From positions 1,891 to 8,053 of the forward strand of contig DNLG01000056.1 of the NCBI GenBank assembly GCA_003488525.1: DNA of 6,163 bases, given 5' to 3'. Below the pieces are notes generated by a model. The model ran no database searches and had not been told where the DNA came from. It saw only the letters and a list, made by a program, of their open reading frames with translations. This document shows positions 1 to 6,142 of this stretch, piece after piece. The stretch's first letter is position 1. The number at the start of each line of letters is the position of its first letter. The DNA comes from Bacteroidota bacterium. GTDB taxonomy: Bacteria > Bacteroidota > Ignavibacteria > Kapaibacteriales > Kapaibacteriaceae. The position numbers were made by a program, and so were the translations under genes.

Positions 1-659
1 GCGACGTCGACATGCTCCACGCCGACCGAGCTGAGCCGGTCCACGACGCGTCGTGAAAGTCCGGCGCCGACCTCTTTGACGATGATGGCAACGGGGCTCG
101 TGCGCACAAGATGCTCAATGGTCTGAAGCACTCCGCGAAACTCGGGTTCGCCCTCGGGCTGCGCAAGTTCCTGAAGTGGGTTCAGGTGAACGGCCAGCGC
201 CGCAGCACCCGTCATCTCGAGCGCACGACCCACCATGGTATCGAGCTGACCCATCCGCAGCCAGCGCGCAGCCTGCACCGCGCCGATGTTGGCAACGATG
301 GGCACCGAATCGGCAAAGGGGCGAACGCAGCGGAACGAGGAGGCCAGCGATGGGTCTTCCAGCGCCGCGCGCATCGATCCCACGCCCATGGCTACTCCCA
401 ATGCGGCACAGGCCTCGGCGAGTTCAGTGTTGATCTTTTCGGCTTCCGGATAGCCCCCTGTCATACCGGTGATGAGCAAGGGAAGGCGAAGCGTGCGCCC
501 CACGAACAAAGCGGAAGTGTCGACGTCGGCCAGGTCGATCTCCGGAAGTGCATTGTATTCGAAGGCATAACGCTCCAAACCGTTGGTCTTGGAGCGAAAG
601 GATACGTCGGCGCCTATGGCAAGTTCGACGTGTGAACGCTTACGACTGGTGATCGACAT
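1..659 (-). CDS. fni: Type 2 isopentenyl-diphosphate delta-isomerase, N-terminal 219 residues (cut by window edge)
   Basis: This enzyme interconverts isopentenyl and dimethylallyl diphosphate, using reduced FMN and Mg2+, to supply the two isoprenoid building blocks in the cytoplasm. The translation begins MSITSRKRSHVE, and the R-K-x-x-H pattern near the start is typical of the family. ITGMTGGY at residues 63-70 is the FMN/phosphate-contacting loop, GVGSMR lies at 92-97, and HLNPLQE at 158-164 carries the conserved Asn, Gln and Mg-binding Glu. QPEGEPEFRG follows, then VKEVGAGLSR at 194-203 with the conserved Lys. The fold is a TIM barrel. The family is about 330-370 residues, so roughly the last third, including the GGT phosphate loop, lies outside the window. 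The ATG at 659 starts 15 bases after the dprA stop and has no good Shine-Dalgarno, so it is probably translated from the dprA message. The motif run makes it easy to tell from the unrelated type 1 isomerase. Confidence 0.95.
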   Translation of the reverse strand, partial: MSITSRKRSHVELAIGADVSFRSKTNGLERYAFEYNALPEIDLADVDTSALFVGRTLRLPLLITGMTGGYPEAEKINTELAEACAALGVAMGVGSMRAALEDPSLASSFRCVRPFADSVPIVANIGAVQAARWLRMGQLDTMVGRALEMTGAAALAVHLNPLQELAQPEGEPEFRGVLQTIEHLVRTSPVAIIVKEVGAGLSRRVVDRLSSVGVEHVDV

Positions 660-674
660 CACCACAAGTTACAA

Positions 675-1688
675 TCATGTTGCCCGTGCCAGAAAGGTAT
701 TGCCCGGAAGTCGTGTGATACGTCCCTCCAGCTCGAGGTCGAGCAGACGTCGCATGGTCTCGCTTGCCGAGCAGTTCCAGTGCATGGCGATCTCATCCAG
801 ATGCCGTGGCGTTCCGGTATCGAGGCCGTCGATACTCTCGAACACCTGCCGCTGCATTGACCGCTCGGGAAGCTCCCTAAGGTCATCGGCACACGTGAGC
901 ATTCGTGCAACTCCGTCGGCGATCAGGGCATTGCACCCCTCGCTACGCGTCGATGTGATGGGTCCGGGCACGGCATAGAGCGGACGCTGCTGCTGCCGCG
1001 CAAACTCGGCCGTGATGAGGGCCCCTCCGCGACGTTTGCTTTCGACAACGACGACGGCGTCGCTCATACCGGAGATGATCCGATTACGTGCCGGGAATGC
1101 CGGTGGCAGTGCGGCTACTCCGCACGGGTGTTCGCTGACGATGCAGCCGCCCCCTTCGACGATCCTGTCGGCCATACGCTGCGCTACGATCGGCGTTATA
1201 CGATCGATGCCGCTGGCGATCACGGCCACCGTCGTGCCGCGCATGCGCACGGTACTCTCGTGTGCTACCGTGTCGATTCCGTGGGCAAGCCCACTGATGA
1301 TCACCGCGCCGCGCTGCGTCCATGATTCCACGAGCACCTCCGTGACCGGCTTGCCGTAGTGGATCGTGCACGACCGCGTGCCGACGATGGCCAGCATGGG
1401 ATGTGCGGGTTCCGGAAGTGATCCGCGGACGAAGAGCACGGCAGGGGGCGAGGCAATGCCAAGCAGACGCGACGGATACCGCGGGTCATGCCACGCAAGC
1501 ACGGACACACCGAGCTGCGTGCAACGTTCGATCTGCTCGGCAGCTCTCTGCGGCAGGTCCATCGGGTGACGTCCAAGGCGCTGAAGTGCATCATCAAGGT
1601 CTTGGCAATCACGGCACAGCTGCCGGATATCATCGTTGTGAAGGCGGGCGATCAGTCGCAGGGCGACGATCTCGTGCTGGTCGAGCAT
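675..1688 (-). CDS. dprA: DNA-processing protein DprA (Smf)
   Basis: DprA binds single-stranded DNA entering the cytoplasm during natural transformation, displaces SSB and loads RecA. The 337-residue product has the full three-part layout. A helical SAM/HhH-like N-terminus covers about 1-60. A Rossmann-type DNA-binding core covers about 65-270. A winged-helix domain covers about 293-334, with the HLDEIA...LLDLELEGRI pattern. Core signatures are LFVRGSLP (85-92), IVGTRS (101-106), SGLAHGID (132-139), SEHPCG (185-190), FPARNRIISGMSDAVVVVES (198-217), GGALITAEFA (221-230), and VPGPITSTRSEGCNALIADG (240-259). All expected core motifs are present and the length is close to the family norm, so it should be functional. 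The ATG at 1688 is preceded by GGAG with a 5-base spacer. It lies 79 bases after the upstream gene and 15 bases before fni. DprA is also found in bacteria not known to be competent, so competence is not proven by this gene alone. Confidence 0.97.
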   Translation of the reverse strand: MLDQHEIVALRLIARLHNDDIRQLCRDCQDLDDALQRLGRHPMDLPQRAAEQIERCTQLGVSVLAWHDPRYPSRLLGIASPPAVLFVRGSLPEPAHPMLAIVGTRSCTIHYGKPVTEVLVESWTQRGAVIISGLAHGIDTVAHESTVRMRGTTVAVIASGIDRITPIVAQRMADRIVEGGGCIVSEHPCGVAALPPAFPARNRIISGMSDAVVVVESKRRGGALITAEFARQQQRPLYAVPGPITSTRSEGCNALIADGVARMLTCADDLRELPERSMQRQVFESIDGLDTGTPRHLDEIAMHWNCSASETMRRLLDLELEGRITRLPGNTFLARAT

Positions 1689-1693
1689 GCGGA

Positions 1694-1697
1694 CTCC
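1694..1697 (-). promoter_or_regulatory. Shine-Dalgarno-like GGAG before dprA
   Basis: On the minus strand the sequence reads GGAGTCCGCATG, giving a four-base SD core with a 5-base spacer to the dprA ATG at 1688. It is the only start in the window with a conventional, well-spaced ribosome-binding site, and it supports ATG 1688 over other in-frame codons. The nearby upstream ATG (1700-1698) is out of frame. Confidence 0.5.
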
Positions 1698-1730
1698 ATG
1701 ATGGGGTTTGCGTCATCATGGGTCTACGTG

Positions 1731-1760
1731 CCGGCATGCCCCCTGCACGTGACATGCCGG
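1731..1760 (-). terminator. Inverted repeat (8-bp perfect stem) in the gap between the Type IIG-like gene and dprA
   Basis: CCGGCATG (1731-1738) and CATGCCGG (1753-1760) are perfect reverse complements separated by 14 bases, and the repeat starts 8 bases after the stop of the upstream gene. There is no U-run after it on the minus strand, so it is not a classical intrinsic terminator. It could instead stabilise the 3' end of the upstream message, weaken read-through into dprA, or bind a regulator. No TAnnTTTG box for a separate dprA promoter was found in this 79-base gap. The loop contains CACGTG and one copy of the CAGGGGGC octamer. Confidence 0.4.
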
Positions 1761-1767
1761 TGGGAGA

Positions 1768-4700
1768 TCAGCGTGAGCAGAGGGCTCTGGCGATGTCGAA
1801 ACGGACCGAAGAGCGCATGTCTTCCGGGAATGGCACGAGCATCGGCGGAAGGTGCTCGTCGATGAGCTCCACATAGGAGCGCAGCTGCGGCAGCAACTCA
1901 GCAATCAATATCGCATCAGAGGGGATCTCCATAGCCCGAACGCCAAGCCTCAGGAACAGACCGATGCATTCGGCCTCCTCGGACGTTGACGTGTCGATCA
2001 CAAGTTCGTCGCGTGAGCTCATCGCAACGCGCACCTGCCAGCCGAACATGGTGGCCGATACGGTCACATCCTGAGCGGGCGCATCGAGCACGATCTCGCG
2101 TCGGTTCTTCTCGGGTAGCTGATCGATCCGCGGCCAGTACCAGGAGCGAAGGGGCTTGATGCGCAGGCGCCGCTCAAGCTCATACAGCAGAGCGTTGGCC
2201 GTGTGCCTGATATTGGAGGCGCGCGACCACCATGAGTAGGCGAAACGATACACCCAGCGCTGCTCTTCCTCCGACAGACCAAGCAGCTCGGTCATGATAA
2301 ACGCGTCGAGCTTGCGACGGTCTCTCAGGACCGTCTCCGGCCGAATGCTGTCGTAGGACAGCGCGCCGAACTCATCAGCCAGCGTGCTGACGCGCCGACG
2401 CGTCAGACCCGTGAATGCCTGCGGATCAATGCGCTCAAGGATCTCGTCGCTGGCGATCGGAAACTCCTGCGCATCACGCACCGTGATGCTCTGCACATGC
2501 GCATCCTGGCGCATCAGCTCGCTGAGAAAGAGTCCGATCGTGGAATTCATCCACAGCGCGATGCGCTCGGCCATGCGCGGCTGCGTCAGGCTGATGCAAA
2601 CGAAGGCATCGGCGGCGTACGCACTCACTGAGTTGAGGGCTACCACCCAGCGCTGTGCCTGCTGTTTTGGCACCACCAGATGCGGCGCTTCAGGGGGCGG
2701 AATATGCCACCAGTGCGAGGGATGGCGCACCGAAGCACGCAGATGCACGCCGTCGCGTTCTGCGCGCTCGATGCGCGTGAGCACATTACTGCCGTGCATC
2801 TGCGTGCGGTCCTTTGGCAAGCACAAAAGACGCCGGTCCGCATGGGGAAGACCAAGCATCGATTCGATCTCATCCGCCGAGGTCAACAGAAGATTGTCCA
2901 CAAGGCTTCCGTCATCGGTAACGCGCTGCCAGTAGATGTTCTCGATATCTTCCGAGGCGATCTGCTGCGTATCGGGGGCGAACACATCATTCGCGCCGGT
3001 GCGCAAGCCCCCTGACACATCGGCCAGCTGACGCAGAGGCCGCACGTGCGGAAGCGTCTTGCTGATGATCGAGCTCAAAACGTCGGGCGGAACGAGAAAG
3101 TCTTCCCAGACGGTATGCCGACGAAGAAACTCCTGCGGGATCATGCGCACAACGGCCTCATCGTTAAGCTTGCCCTGACGTGATGCGTCGAGATAGGCCA
3201 CAAAGGTGTCGAGCGCCCGCAGACGGTGCTGCTCGAGGTCGCGCGAGGCCTTTGACGACGGGAAGAATGCAGCGATCGGACGTCGGAGGTACACGCAGCG
3301 GGCCGCATGGGCCGCCTCGACCTGTGGCACGTGTCGGGCCACGATGAAACACACGCCCGTGTCGGGCTCGGCCAGCGCCTCGGCGTCACTTACAACCAGC
3401 CATTCAATGGCAAAACGTGCTGCCAGCGTCGAGCGTACGGCGTCGTAGCGCTCGTCATGCAGTGCCGAGATCGGCAGAAACAGCACGACCGTTGCATCGG
3501 CGTCAAGAGGCAGCCGCTCAAGCAGCAACCGCAGACGATGACGTTCCCGAACGTCGGTCGACGTGACCACGACGGTGCTCCAGGGACTGCGCACAAAGCG
3601 CGTCTCGCGCAGGATCTGTACGTCAGCGTCAACGCCAAGACGTCCGCTTGAACGCAGGACAATGGCCCGTTCGTCTTCTGCCGTGCGTGCATACACACGA
3701 GCCTCGCCGGAGGCATCGTTTGACATGAGAAGGTAGCGCACGCTTGCCAGACCCTGGGTCTGCCCGATCTCCAGCAGTCGACGTCGCTCGCCGGATGAGG
3801 CAACGGACGGACCGCGTGTGTGCGAGGCCATTCGCAGGGCAAGATCGAGCGCATCGATCGTTGGCACAGAAGAACGGGCAATACGCGCACAACGCTGCAG
3901 CACGGCATCAACAGCGCGATGAAGTTCGTGGTCTGACAGACGCTCCGGATCGAAGCGATGCAGAAAGTCGATAAGGTCCGACAGCGTCATGCGGAAGACG
4001 CCTTCACGTCCGGCGACGATCGAGATGTCGTCCACCCGCTCAGGAAGCATCGTATGACCGCGTCGTCGTGCCTGACGGAAGAACGCGCCGACAAGGTCGG
4101 TCATCAGTTCAGCGCTGCCGAGTCCGTAGGGCAGCGACAGCTGGTCGAGATTCTCCCGGTCACGCACGTGCATGAGCACATAGGCAAGAATGCTGGTGCC
4201 GAGCCGCAATGCCGCATCGCGCTGTTCGGGGCCACTTTCGCAGCATTGCACGAGGTCATCAAACAGCGTCAGCACGCGCTCGCTGAAGAAGGCCGATGAG
4301 TCGGTGACGCGCTGCTCGGGCGAAAGGGCCGAGTCGATGTCAAGCCAGTGAATGGCCTGACGCAGTGCCGAGGTGATGCCGATCTGCATCCCGGATGCCT
4401 CTGCATCGATGACCGTGCGCACGTCCGATGCATTCTGCCAGCCAACGGTCTGCTGCTCATCGGGCAGACGCTTCAGCACTGCTTCGGTGCGGTAGCTGAC
4501 CACGCGACGGAAATTTGTCAGGATGAAGTAGGGGGCCTGCAGGCGCGTTGCCACGGCCCGAAGCCGATCGCGCGGTACCTCGTCGAAGGGACTTTCCGAG
4601 GGCGGGATCGCATCGACCACCGCAACGGCACGCTGCGTGCCGGCTTCGCGCAGAACGCGGAAGGAGCCCTCGACGCTGGTGAACTCTTCGATCACATGAC

Positions 4701-4779
4701 GTGAAGCATCGGAACCAACAGTAGCCTGCAGGCACTTGGCCAGAACGCTGCGCGCATGGGCGATGCCGTTCGTGGTCAT
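1768..4779 (-). CDS. Large degenerate Type IIG-like (nuclease-methyltransferase-TRD) protein, predicted catalytically dead
   Basis: No named family was recognised with certainty, but the 1003-residue layout follows single-chain Type IIG/Eco57I-like restriction-modification enzymes. Residues 30-100 resemble an HsdR-N nuclease domain: PYFILTNFRRVVSYR (83-97) mirrors the usual ILTNG-x-x-W-x-x-Y, but the E-x-K strand reads AVAVVDA (51-57). Residues 265-320 resemble the helical lead-in (LSDLIDFLHRFDPERL). Residues 333-485 look like an N6-adenine methyltransferase fold, with LLEIGQTQG in place of motif I, STVVVTSTDV in place of the NPPY strand, and the late strand VVLFLPISAL. Residues 586-775 resemble a target-recognition region (DVSGGLRTGANDVF, HPSHWWHIP, ALWMNSTIGLFLSEL, EFPIA). 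DRRKLDAFIMTELLGLSEEE (820-839) matches the usual C-terminal helices. The frame is intact, arguing for selection. The ATG at 4779 lies 4 bases after the glmM stop, so the two are probably co-transcribed. A TTG at 4815 could add 12 residues. Function is unknown; DNA binding is inferred. Confidence 0.85.
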   Translation of the reverse strand: MTTNGIAHARSVLAKCLQATVGSDASRHVIEEFTSVEGSFRVLREAGTQRAVAVVDAIPPSESPFDEVPRDRLRAVATRLQAPYFILTNFRRVVSYRTEAVLKRLPDEQQTVGWQNASDVRTVIDAEASGMQIGITSALRQAIHWLDIDSALSPEQRVTDSSAFFSERVLTLFDDLVQCCESGPEQRDAALRLGTSILAYVLMHVRDRENLDQLSLPYGLGSAELMTDLVGAFFRQARRRGHTMLPERVDDISIVAGREGVFRMTLSDLIDFLHRFDPERLSDHELHRAVDAVLQRCARIARSSVPTIDALDLALRMASHTRGPSVASSGERRRLLEIGQTQGLASVRYLLMSNDASGEARVYARTAEDERAIVLRSSGRLGVDADVQILRETRFVRSPWSTVVVTSTDVRERHRLRLLLERLPLDADATVVLFLPISALHDERYDAVRSTLAARFAIEWLVVSDAEALAEPDTGVCFIVARHVPQVEAAHAARCVYLRRPIAAFFPSSKASRDLEQHRLRALDTFVAYLDASRQGKLNDEAVVRMIPQEFLRRHTVWEDFLVPPDVLSSIISKTLPHVRPLRQLADVSGGLRTGANDVFAPDTQQIASEDIENIYWQRVTDDGSLVDNLLLTSADEIESMLGLPHADRRLLCLPKDRTQMHGSNVLTRIERAERDGVHLRASVRHPSHWWHIPPPEAPHLVVPKQQAQRWVVALNSVSAYAADAFVCISLTQPRMAERIALWMNSTIGLFLSELMRQDAHVQSITVRDAQEFPIASDEILERIDPQAFTGLTRRRVSTLADEFGALSYDSIRPETVLRDRRKLDAFIMTELLGLSEEEQRWVYRFAYSWWSRASNIRHTANALLYELERRLRIKPLRSWYWPRIDQLPEKNRREIVLDAPAQDVTVSATMFGWQVRVAMSSRDELVIDTSTSEEAECIGLFLRLGVRAMEIPSDAILIAELLPQLRSYVELIDEHLPPMLVPFPEDMRSSVRFDIARALCSR

Positions 4780-4783
4780 GCCG

Positions 4784-6127
4784 TTACACGCCGATGAGCG
4801 AGGTGATCGAATCAATCAGCCCCCTGACCTCCTCTTGCGAGGGGGCTTCGGCGATAACCCGCATGATGGGTTCCGTGTTCGACGCACGAACGTGTGCCCA
4901 CGAGTCAGACCATTGCAGGTAGATCCCATCATCGGTCGCGCCGACGTGGTCGGCAAAGCGCTCGAGGATCAGTCCGCGGATGCGCTGCATGTCCTGCCGT
5001 GATGCCAGATCGAACTTGGTCTTGACCATCACGCGCACCGGCATTTCGGCGCAAAGCTCGTCGAGATGTCTGCCCGTGCGCCGCATCAGCGCGCAGATCA
5101 GAGCCAGTCCAACAATACTGTCACGCCCGGCATGGCAGGCAGGGTAGATCACGCCGCCGCTTCCTTCGCCGCCGACAACGGCAGCGATGCGCTGCATGTG
5201 TCGCACAACGTTGATCTCGCCGACCGGTGCACGCTCTACCGGCTGACCATACATGCCGGCCACATCGTCGACCATCTTTGATGTCGAGTAGTTGACAACT
5301 ACCGGACCGAGATGACCGCTGGCAAGCACAGCACGCGCTGCCAGAGCCACGGTGCGCTCCTCGCCGATCGCCGCTCCATGGCGGTCGAACAGCACAAGCC
5401 GGTCCGCATCAGGGTCGACCGCTACACCAAAGGCCGCCTGGTGTTCAACGACCGCACGCCCAAGGTCGCCAAGATTCTCGGTAAGGGGCTCGGGGGCATG
5501 CGGAAACACTCCCGACCCGTCGGCATAGAGGGGAATTGGACGGTATCCCAGACGCTCGAGCAGCATCGGAACGATGAACGATCCCGAGCAGTTGACCGCA
5601 TCCACCACGACCGGCTGTCCCGATCCAGGGGGCAGGGCAGACACCGCATCAAGACGCAGTACGTGCTCAACGTGCTGCTCAATGGCATCCGTTACGAGCT
5701 CCAGCGACCCCGACTGCTGATCTGCACGCAGTCCGCCGGCTCCTGCATCGACGGCATCCCAAAGCCGCTGATTGCCGTCGGCATCAAGGAAGACGCCGCC
5801 CGCATCCAAGAACTTCAGCCCGTTCCACGGCGCCGGATTATGCGATGCGGTGATGGCAATCCCACCCACCGCATCCGAGTGCTCCGTCATCAACTGCACC
5901 GTCGGCGTGGGCACCATCCCCAGCTGCCGTACCGCGCGCCCGCATGCCCGTAGCGCACCAACAAGCACCTGCTCCATCCACACCCCGCTCGGACGTCCGT
6001 CGCGTCCAACCACGATCGGTCCCTCCGGCAGAATCGAGCTGAAGGCCACAGCATAGCGTGCCACAACCTCAGGCGTCAGATCCTCACCCAGCGTTGCACG
6101 AAGTCCGGAAATGGAGCGAATGAACAT
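4784..6127 (-). CDS. glmM: Phosphohexomutase: phosphoglucosamine mutase / phosphomannomutase
   Basis: The 447-residue protein belongs to the alpha-D-phosphohexomutase superfamily, which moves a phosphate between C6 and C1 of a sugar through a phosphoserine. As GlmM it would make glucosamine-1-phosphate for UDP-GlcNAc and peptidoglycan. All four active-site elements are visible: ITASHNP (92-98) with phosphorylated Ser95; the metal loop DPDADR (238-243); the sugar loop GGEGSGGVIYP (319-329); and the phosphate loop RASNTEP (414-420). SGLRATLGEDLTPE near the N-terminus matches the usual SGIRG-x-x-G-x-x-LTPE. The GEGSGG loop followed by H-x-GRDS resembles the archaeal-type GlmM/PMM group rather than classical bacterial GlmM (GEQSGH), so phosphomannose activity is possible and the symbol is tentative. 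The ATG at 6127 is chosen because a TAnnTTTG promoter box ends 3 bases upstream. A TTG at 6142 is in frame but lies beyond that box. No Shine-Dalgarno is present. It is the first gene of the cluster seen here. Confidence 0.93.
   Translation of the reverse strand: MFIRSISGLRATLGEDLTPEVVARYAVAFSSILPEGPIVVGRDGRPSGVWMEQVLVGALRACGRAVRQLGMVPTPTVQLMTEHSDAVGGIAITASHNPAPWNGLKFLDAGGVFLDADGNQRLWDAVDAGAGGLRADQQSGSLELVTDAIEQHVEHVLRLDAVSALPPGSGQPVVVDAVNCSGSFIVPMLLERLGYRPIPLYADGSGVFPHAPEPLTENLGDLGRAVVEHQAAFGVAVDPDADRLVLFDRHGAAIGEERTVALAARAVLASGHLGPVVVNYSTSKMVDDVAGMYGQPVERAPVGEINVVRHMQRIAAVVGGEGSGGVIYPACHAGRDSIVGLALICALMRRTGRHLDELCAEMPVRVMVKTKFDLASRQDMQRIRGLILERFADHVGATDDGIYLQWSDSWAHVRASNTEPIMRVIAEAPSQEEVRGLIDSITSLIGV
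4818..4847 (-). repeat. Inverted repeat AGCCCCCT/AGGGGGCT inside the 3' end of glmM
   Basis: AGCCCCCT (4818-4825) and AGGGGGCT (4840-4847) form a perfect 8-bp GC-rich stem around a 14-base spacer, within the last 22 codons of glmM. On the minus strand the spacer contains AGAGGAGGT (4835-4827), a strong Shine-Dalgarno match placed 11 bases before an in-frame TTG (4815) of the downstream gene. The same bases encode Gln-Glu-Glu-Val-Arg-Gly of GlmM, so the resemblance may be a by-product of coding. If real, the hairpin could display or modulate translation initiation of the downstream gene. Confidence 0.4.
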
Positions 6128-6130
6128 GCT

Positions 6131-6138
6131 CAAAGATA
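6131..6138 (-). promoter_or_regulatory. Putative Bacteroidota-type -7 box TATCTTTG before glmM
   Basis: The minus strand reads TATCTTTGAGCATG. TATCTTTG is an exact match to TAnnTTTG, the -7 consensus recognised by the primary sigma factor of Bacteroidota and relatives. It is the only match noticed on this strand in a non-coding position. Only three bases separate it from the ATG, so transcription would be expected to start at or next to the A of ATG, giving a leaderless or near-leaderless message. No clear -33 TTTG is visible at the usual distance; that interval is filled by a heptamer repeat. Confidence 0.45.
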
Positions 6139-6142
6139 CCAA

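Larger units (their letters stand above)
453..5633. repeat. Dispersed octamer CAGGGGGC / GCCCCCTG, seven copies
   Basis: GCCCCCTG (motif on the minus strand) occurs at 453-460, 1738-1745, 3007-3014 and 4819-4826. CAGGGGGC on the plus strand occurs at 1442-1449, 2691-2698 and 5626-5633. Six copies are inside genes and one is in the gap before dprA. Two of the minus-strand copies share the longer form GTCAGGGGGCT. The core AGGGGGC adds three more sites near 1149, 4529 and 4840. The coordinates given span the whole set, not a continuous element. Its meaning is unknown. Confidence 0.45.

Noticed and set aside
111..635. 174-residue open frame on the plus strand
   Set aside because: It is antisense to the well-supported fni reading frame, has no recognisable motifs and is rich in Arg and His, as expected of a shadow frame in high-G+C DNA.
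659..910. Minus-strand 83-residue frame at the 3' end of dprA that ends near the fni start
   Set aside because: It is in another frame over the DprA winged-helix segment and shows no motif; DprA is intact there.
1403..1876. 157-residue plus-strand frame spanning the dprA upstream gap
   Set aside because: It overlaps dprA and the end of the upstream gene on the opposite strand, and its composition is that of a shadow frame.
2384..2935. 183-residue open frame on the plus strand
   Set aside because: Antisense to the target-recognition region of the Type IIG-like gene; its Cys/Arg/Ser-rich composition has no domain pattern.
1768..4779. Active restriction-modification or BREX methylase (PglX-like)
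   Set aside because: The NPPY motif, motif I and the nuclease E-x-K are absent, and no helicase, specificity subunit or BREX partner is in the window.
5312..5953. 213-residue open frame on the plus strand
   Set aside because: Antisense to the glmM catalytic core; no family features, and the minus-strand protein carries all active-site motifs.
6128..6142. Five-residue extension of glmM to a TTG codon
   Set aside because: It would place the start upstream of the putative -7 box, and the ATG at 6127 gives the usual family N-terminus directly before SGLRAT.
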